A stretch of DNA of 64,000 bases from HGM04593 sp045661205 (GTDB taxonomy: Bacteria > Bacteroidota > Bacteroidia > Bacteroidales > Bacteroidaceae), in assembly GCA_045661205.1 (NCBI GenBank), contig JAZRFE010000018.1, positions 1-64,000 of the forward strand. Reading direction: 5' to 3'. The translations under genes and the position numbers were made by a program. Shown piece after piece: positions 60,038 through 64,000 of the stretch; positions within the stretch are counted from its first letter, which is position 1, and the number at the start of each line of letters is the position of its first letter. The notes beneath the pieces are model-generated. The model was not told the origin of the DNA. It saw only the letters and a program-made list of their open reading frames with translations, and made no database searches.

Positions 60038-61243
60038 TTAATCTTCCTTGTCCACGTTATTTACTGCTTCTATGCTCTCTAAAAGCATTTGTTGTAACTC
60101 CTTGCTCATGTCTTTGCCGAATTGTCTGCGATAATAGTCCATTGCAATGTCGAGTGGTGATAATTGTCTTATTTCCTCGGGAGCAAATGTACTCTGCTCG
60201 CTTGTAGATACTGTTTCGCGCACTGGCTGTATTTCGCAAAGGATGGCTTCGAGTCCCGAAAATTTCTCCTCTATCATGGCTCTCTCTCTCATGGGGATCA
60301 CGTCTTTCACCTTAAGTCTTACGCGGACATACGATTTTCTTTTAGGTAAGGTATCTATCTCTTCGAGAATAGTATCTATACCCTCTTTGTCATGCTGAAT
60401 TGTATATATGGGCACAAGTGGCTCTATGGTTGCCTCGCGTACAGTGGGTAGAGTATCATGTTGTTCTATTTCTACAATGCTTACTGAGTGTGGATAATTC
60501 TCGTCGAAGTTCAGGGGTATTGGACTTCCGGAGTATCTTGCTCTGTCGCTGCCATTTACTGCCTGTGGATGATGTATGTGTCCCAATGCAAGATAGTCAT
60601 ACCCCTCGCCAAGCTCCTCGATATTCTCGTACACAAGGTGTGTACACTTGCTCTCGTGCCCCCTGATGTTTGCACCACACACTGCCAGATGACCTGTCAT
60701 TATTACCGGCAAATTGTTGCTGTTTCTCTCTTGCACGTGAGCAAGTAACTGCCGATGGAAATAGTGCATGCGACTCTCTGTCTCGCTCTCTATGGCAGGG
60801 TAATTGGCATGATAGACGTAGGGAACCGCAACTATGTATCCCACAGTTTTTTTCTCGCTGTTCTCCACGCTTATAATATGTTTTTCGTAGTTTGCAGTAT
60901 TTTCATTACGCTCGATGTTACCCACGATTTTCACGTCGAAAGCACTCCATAGCTCTCCGTTAAGTTCGAGACGTGAACTGCTGTCGTGATTTCCGGCTGT
61001 AATGATAATTTTCATAGCGGGAGCCGTTGCTCGCAATTCGAGTATCATTCTGTTGTATAGCTTTTGTGCGGCAATGGTGGGAGCTACGCTGTCATATACG
61101 TCTCCGCTTATTATAAGTGCATCGGGGGCCTCGTTGCGCACAATGTCACACAACTGTTTCAAGAAACAAAGGTGCTCTTCGCTTCTCTCATATCCGTAGA
61201 AGCTATGTCCAAGATGCCAATCGCTTGTATGTATTATTTTCAT
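60038..61243 (-). CDS. sbcD: Exonuclease subunit SbcD (Mre11-like)
   Basis: 401 residues from the ATG at 61243, where the conserved start M-K-I-I-H-T-S-D-W-H-L-G-H lies; upstream in-frame residues are not family-like. Calcineurin-like phosphoesterase motifs: D-W-H-L-G-H near 8, G-D-V-Y-D near 46, G-N-H-D-S near 82, G-H-L-A-V and A-L-G-H-I-H-H near 220. With SbcC it forms the hairpin nuclease. No clear promoter box was found in 61244-61425, the intergenic space shared with the divergent IbrAB-type cluster. Confidence 0.96.
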   Translation of the reverse strand: MKIIHTSDWHLGHSFYGYERSEEHLCFLKQLCDIVRNEAPDALIISGDVYDSVAPTIAAQKLYNRMILELRATAPAMKIIITAGNHDSSSRLELNGELWSAFDVKIVGNIERNENTANYEKHIISVENSEKKTVGYIVAVPYVYHANYPAIESETESRMHYFHRQLLAHVQERNSNNLPVIMTGHLAVCGANIRGHESKCTHLVYENIEELGEGYDYLALGHIHHPQAVNGSDRARYSGSPIPLNFDENYPHSVSIVEIEQHDTLPTVREATIEPLVPIYTIQHDKEGIDTILEEIDTLPKRKSYVRVRLKVKDVIPMRERAMIEEKFSGLEAILCEIQPVRETVSTSEQSTFAPEEIRQLSPLDIAMDYYRRQFGKDMSKELQQMLLESIEAVNNVDKED

Positions 61244-61409
61244 TGAATTTTCGACTTTAAAATAATGGTGTTGCTGCCAAAAAAACTCCATTGTTCAAAA
61301 TTAATTTTAAATTGTTGTTTCAGCAAACATTTTTCTCGAAAATGCTCTATATGAATAATTCCCTTTGCTATCTTTTATAATTTTTCTTTAAAATTTTAAG
61401 TTAAAATAT

Positions 61410-61417
61410 TAATTTTG
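61410..61417 (+). promoter_or_regulatory. -7 box close to the start of the GNAT-like gene
   Basis: TAATTTTG ending eight bases before the ATG at 61426, which would leave an extremely short leader. No good TTTG box upstream. Confidence 0.4.
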
Positions 61418-61425
61418 CAAGTGCT

Positions 61426-61830
61426 ATGGAAATATTAATATTAGGGGGAACTGAGCAAAAACTTTATGAACTTGTCGCCCCACTTGTGATGAATCCTGCT
61501 ATCATCAGGCAGAACAATAATTATCCTTTCAAGACATTGCCCAAGTATATATGGCATGTTGCAATAGAAGGTGATGAGGTTCTCGGTTTTATTCCGTTAA
61601 AACCTCTGAATAATGGTTATTGCATTGATAATTATTATATAAAGGGAGATGACAAGGAAATTATCGCATCCTTGTTGAGAAGTGTTATCGGAGATATTTC
61701 CAGCAAGTTTCAGCTGACAGGAATCATTAACAAGCGTCACGTGCCATATTTCGCAGAGAATGATTTCAAGACATTCCTGGAGCTTAAGAATTACGATAAA
61801 ATGGAATATTTAAGGGAGCACGATGATTAA
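61426..61830 (+). CDS. GNAT-like protein
   Basis: 134 residues. By pattern a small acetyltransferase-type fold: V-A-I-E-G-D-E-V-L-G-F-I-P-L near 45, Y-C-I-D-N-Y-Y-I near 63, and Y-F-A-E-N-D-F near 107, which resembles the tyrosine near the GNAT C-terminus. The acetyl-CoA pyrophosphate loop (R/Q-x-x-G-x-G/A) is not evident, so it may be a degenerate member. Its stop overlaps the IbrA-like start by 8 bases (ATGATTAA), so it is translationally coupled to that gene and probably works with it. Confidence 0.6.
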   Translation: MEILILGGTEQKLYELVAPLVMNPAIIRQNNNYPFKTLPKYIWHVAIEGDEVLGFIPLKPLNNGYCIDNYYIKGDDKEIIASLLRSVIGDISSKFQLTGIINKRHVPYFAENDFKTFLELKNYDKMEYLREHDD

Positions 61831-63133
61831 GCAATTGAATGTCTACGATGCTGCTATGAGACGATTGAAGATTATCTTCGATAGTTTCGAATATGTATAT
61901 ATCTCATTTTCCGGCGGCAAAGACAGCGGCGTACTGTTGAATCTATGTGTAGAATACATTCGACGCTACGCACCGCATCGCAAGCTGGGTGTTTTCCACA
62001 TGGATTATGAGGCGCAGTACAGACATACAACCGAATATGTTCAGCGCATACTCTCTTCAAATAGTGATGTTTTCGAAGTCTTTCACTGCTGTGTCCCTTT
62101 CAAGGTTGTCACCTGCACTTCGATGTTCCAGAGATATTGGCGTCCTTGGGACGAGAATATGAAGGATTTGTGGGTGCGTACCCGTCCTGAGAACTGTTTG
62201 ACAAAAGAGGACTTTGACTTTTACTCCGAGGATTTATGGGATTACGATTTTCAGATACTCTTTTCCCAATGGTTACGCCGTCACAAAGGTGTAAAGAATA
62301 TATGCAGTCTTGTAGGTATACGCACCGAAGAGAGTTTCAATAGATGGAGAGTGATACATAGTGAAAAAAACTATAAACATTTCATGAACTGTCGTTGGAC
62401 AAGAATGATTGATGATGTTGCATGCAGCGCCTACCCCATCTTCGATTGGAAGACAGTAGATATATGGACTGCCAACGGCAAGTTCTCATGGGATTATAAT
62501 CATCTGTACGACCTATACTATCAAGCCGGTGTGCCACTAAACAGACAACGCGTGGCAAGCCCGTTTATCTCAGAGGCCATATCCTCGTTGGAGATTTATC
62601 GTGTAATCGATCCGGACACATGGGGGCGTATGGTGAGTCGTGTAAATGGTGTGAACTTCGCAAGTATATATGGCGATACAACAGCCATGGGCTGGAGGTC
62701 TATTAAATGCCCCGAGGGTTTTTCGTGGAAACAATATATGTATTTCTTGCTTGATACTCTACCCGAACATGTCAGAAATAATTACTTGGAAAAACTGAAT
62801 GTGAGTATGAAATTCTGGCGTACGAGAGGAGGATGTCTCAGCAGCGAAACGATAGAAAAGCTCCGTAAGGCTAATGTGCAGTTCACTATTGGCGAGACTA
62901 CTTCGTACAATACCAACAAAAGGCCTGTGTTGATGGAGTATATCGATGATATCGACATAGCAGAGTTTCGCGAGATTCCCACTTACAAACGCATGTGTAT
63001 ATGTATACTGAAGAATGATCATGTGTGCAAGTATATGGGTTTTGCTGTCACGAAAAAGGAAAAAGAGTTAAGAGAAGATGTTGTAAGAAAATATAAAGCA
63101 TTGAGGGATGGAAAAGAAGAGTCCGGTATATAA
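61823..63133 (+). CDS. IbrA-like PP-loop (PAPS reductase family) protein, DUF3440
   Basis: 436 residues. The ATP-pyrophosphatase loop S-G-G-K-D-S is at 30-35, with V-F-H-M-D-Y-E-A-Q-Y near 57. The body (G-I-R-T-E-E-S near 170, Y-P-I-F-D-W-K near 207) matches the DUF3440/IbrA group of the PAPS reductase superfamily. In E. coli IbrA and IbrB act as a pair affecting expression of immunoglobulin-binding proteins; the chemistry is unsolved. Relatives such as DndC use the PP-loop to activate DNA or sulfur chemistry. It overlaps the GNAT-like gene by 8 bases and the ParB-like gene by 26. Confidence 0.85.
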   Translation: MIKQLNVYDAAMRRLKIIFDSFEYVYISFSGGKDSGVLLNLCVEYIRRYAPHRKLGVFHMDYEAQYRHTTEYVQRILSSNSDVFEVFHCCVPFKVVTCTSMFQRYWRPWDENMKDLWVRTRPENCLTKEDFDFYSEDLWDYDFQILFSQWLRRHKGVKNICSLVGIRTEESFNRWRVIHSEKNYKHFMNCRWTRMIDDVACSAYPIFDWKTVDIWTANGKFSWDYNHLYDLYYQAGVPLNRQRVASPFISEAISSLEIYRVIDPDTWGRMVSRVNGVNFASIYGDTTAMGWRSIKCPEGFSWKQYMYFLLDTLPEHVRNNYLEKLNVSMKFWRTRGGCLSSETIEKLRKANVQFTIGETTSYNTNKRPVLMEYIDDIDIAEFREIPTYKRMCICILKNDHVCKYMGFAVTKKEKELREDVVRKYKALRDGKEESGI

Positions 63134-63626
63134 TGTTAAAGCTGTACCTGTGGAGAAGGTGGTTGCAAATGAGTATAATCCCAATGTTGTTGCCCCACCC
63201 GAAATGAAACTGCTTGAGCTTTCCATTTGGGAAGATGGATACACAATGCCTTGTGTGTGCTACTATCGTAAAGAGGACGACTGTTACGAAATTGTCGATG
63301 GTTTTCATCGTTATATGGTGATGAAAACTTCACAACGTATATATGAGCGTGAAAAGGGCTTGCTGCCTGTAACAGTAATCGATAAGGATATTTCGGAGAG
63401 AATGGCATCGACGATACGTCACAACAGAGCGCGAGGCACGCACATGGTAGAACTTATGAGCAGCATCGTGGGTGAGCTTACAAAGTCGGGGATGTCCGAC
63501 GCATGGATAATGCGCAACATAGGAATGAGCAAGGATGAGTTGTTACGTTTGAAACAGATTTCGGGACTTGCCGAGCTATTTGCAAACAGAGAGTTCGGTC
63601 GCTCCGAAGAGTGGGTCGAAGAGTAA
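63108..63626 (+). CDS. IbrB-like ParB/sulfiredoxin-fold protein
   Basis: 172 residues. ParB-like N-terminal domain: V-P-V-E-K-V-V-A-N-E-Y-N-P-N near 14, S-I-W-E-D-G-Y near 40, and E-I-V-D-G-F-H-R-Y near 61, followed by R-A-R-G-T-H near 107 and a helix-turn-helix-like stretch (M-R-N-I-G-M-S-K-D-E-L near 139). This fold binds nucleotides (CTP in ParB, ATP in sulfiredoxin). It overlaps the IbrA-like gene by 26 bases, the usual pairing for this family. Confidence 0.85.
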   Translation: MEKKSPVYNVKAVPVEKVVANEYNPNVVAPPEMKLLELSIWEDGYTMPCVCYYRKEDDCYEIVDGFHRYMVMKTSQRIYEREKGLLPVTVIDKDISERMASTIRHNRARGTHMVELMSSIVGELTKSGMSDAWIMRNIGMSKDELLRLKQISGLAELFANREFGRSEEWVEE

Positions 63627-63638
63627 TTAAATTAAAGA

Positions 63639-64000
63639 ATGGACACTACCCTGGTATATGTGTTTTTGCTGACCATTGCAGCGAGTTTCATACAGCGTGT
63701 CAGTGGTTTCGGGTTCGGAATATTTGTAATGATGTTCTTCCCGTTTTTCTTGTCGTCATACGGTGAGTCGATAACCCTCTCCGGGCTTTTGGCCGGAACG
63801 ACAGCTTTGCTTATTGCCATCAGAAATTTCAAGCATATCAAATGGAATGTCATGTGGATAATTGTCCTATTCAATGTCGCTATTTCATATATTGCCATTG
63901 AATATATGGCATCTGTCAGCAACGAAATGCTTAAACGATGTCTGGGAATACTGCTTGTAATTACCGCGATATATTTTATGTTATGCGATGGAAAGGTGAA
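63639..64000 (+). CDS. TauE/SafE (TSUP) family permease (partial)
   Basis: The first 120 codons are present; the gene runs off the window end. Starts M-D-T-T-L-V-Y-V-F-L-L-T-I-A and contains R-V-S-G-F-G-F-G-I-F-V near 20, S-G-L-L-A-G-T-T-A near 50 and at least four membrane spans. The TSUP family exports sulfite, sulfonates or related sulfur compounds. It begins 12 bases after the IbrB-like gene and is likely in the same operon, hinting at a sulfur link. Confidence 0.82.
   Translation, partial: MDTTLVYVFLLTIAASFIQRVSGFGFGIFVMMFFPFFLSSYGESITLSGLLAGTTALLIAIRNFKHIKWNVMWIIVLFNVAISYIAIEYMASVSNEMLKRCLGILLVITAIYFMLCDGKV

Noticed and set aside
1..64000. CRISPR arrays, insertion sequences, integrases and rRNA operons
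   Set aside because: No regularly spaced direct repeats, no transposase- or recombinase-like protein, and no rRNA sequence were seen.

Overview
The window looks like a chromosomal segment of a Bacteroidales commensal (Bacteroides/Prevotella/Muribaculaceae level; genus not decidable by eye). Evidence: many upstream regions carry the Bacteroidetes sigma-factor signature TAnnTTTG, eight of them with a TTTG box 19-20 bases upstream; Shine-Dalgarno sequences are scarce; many short lipoproteins are of Bacteroidetes-specific families (DUF4251, DUF4136, DUF4296, DUF6055); a C-terminal sorting-type domain occurs at least twice; and a CCDC81-type HU protein is fused to a SPOR domain. Gene density is high and most genes are ordinary core functions.

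Layout. 1-17 kb: tail of a secreted protein, a GH43-type lipoprotein plus nagB, yebC-pheT, dnaB, ispE, a probable structured RNA on the minus strand (about 9.15-9.35 kb), a Gfo/Idh oxidoreductase converging on nagA, a peptidase-S41-like lipoprotein that seems to lack its catalytic residues, three small envelope genes, and the HU/SPOR and FHA genes. 17.1-24.8 kb: an isolated block of phage-type genes on the minus strand (P22-like portal, a 1480-residue polyvalent-type protein, two small proteins) with no integrase, terminase, capsid or tail gene in the window. 24.9-33 kb: gamma carbonic anhydrase, a sodium symporter with a 51-residue partner, DUF6055 lipoprotein, AraC regulator, tex, nitroreductase and a divergent ferritin. 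33-40.5 kb: a large CotH/lamin-tail secreted protein, a DUF554-lrgA-lrgB operon, a PNPOx-fold protein, YihY, and tRNA-Lys. 40.7-52 kb: tyrS, an Omp85 protein with a WalJ-type hydrolase, an rRNA/tRNA methyltransferase, and the ileS-dksA-lspA-DUF4296 run. 52-56.7 kb: an MFS carrier divergent from gadB-glsA, then a TlpA-like thioredoxin lipoprotein. 56.7-64 kb: sbcDC divergent from a tight four-gene run: GNAT-like, IbrA-like PP-loop enzyme, IbrB-like ParB protein and a TauE/SafE permease cut by the window end.

How parts work together: nagA and nagB form the catabolic route from GlcNAc-6-P to fructose-6-P. GlsA plus GadB turn glutamine into GABA and consume protons. SbcC and SbcD form one nuclease complex. 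LrgA and LrgB form one membrane system. The points most worth a second look are the isoleucyl-tRNA synthetase whose HxGH signature reads G-I-H-H (the swapped motif associated with mupirocin hyper-resistance), the IbrA/IbrB/TauE-type cluster, the orphan phage block, and the candidate small RNA.
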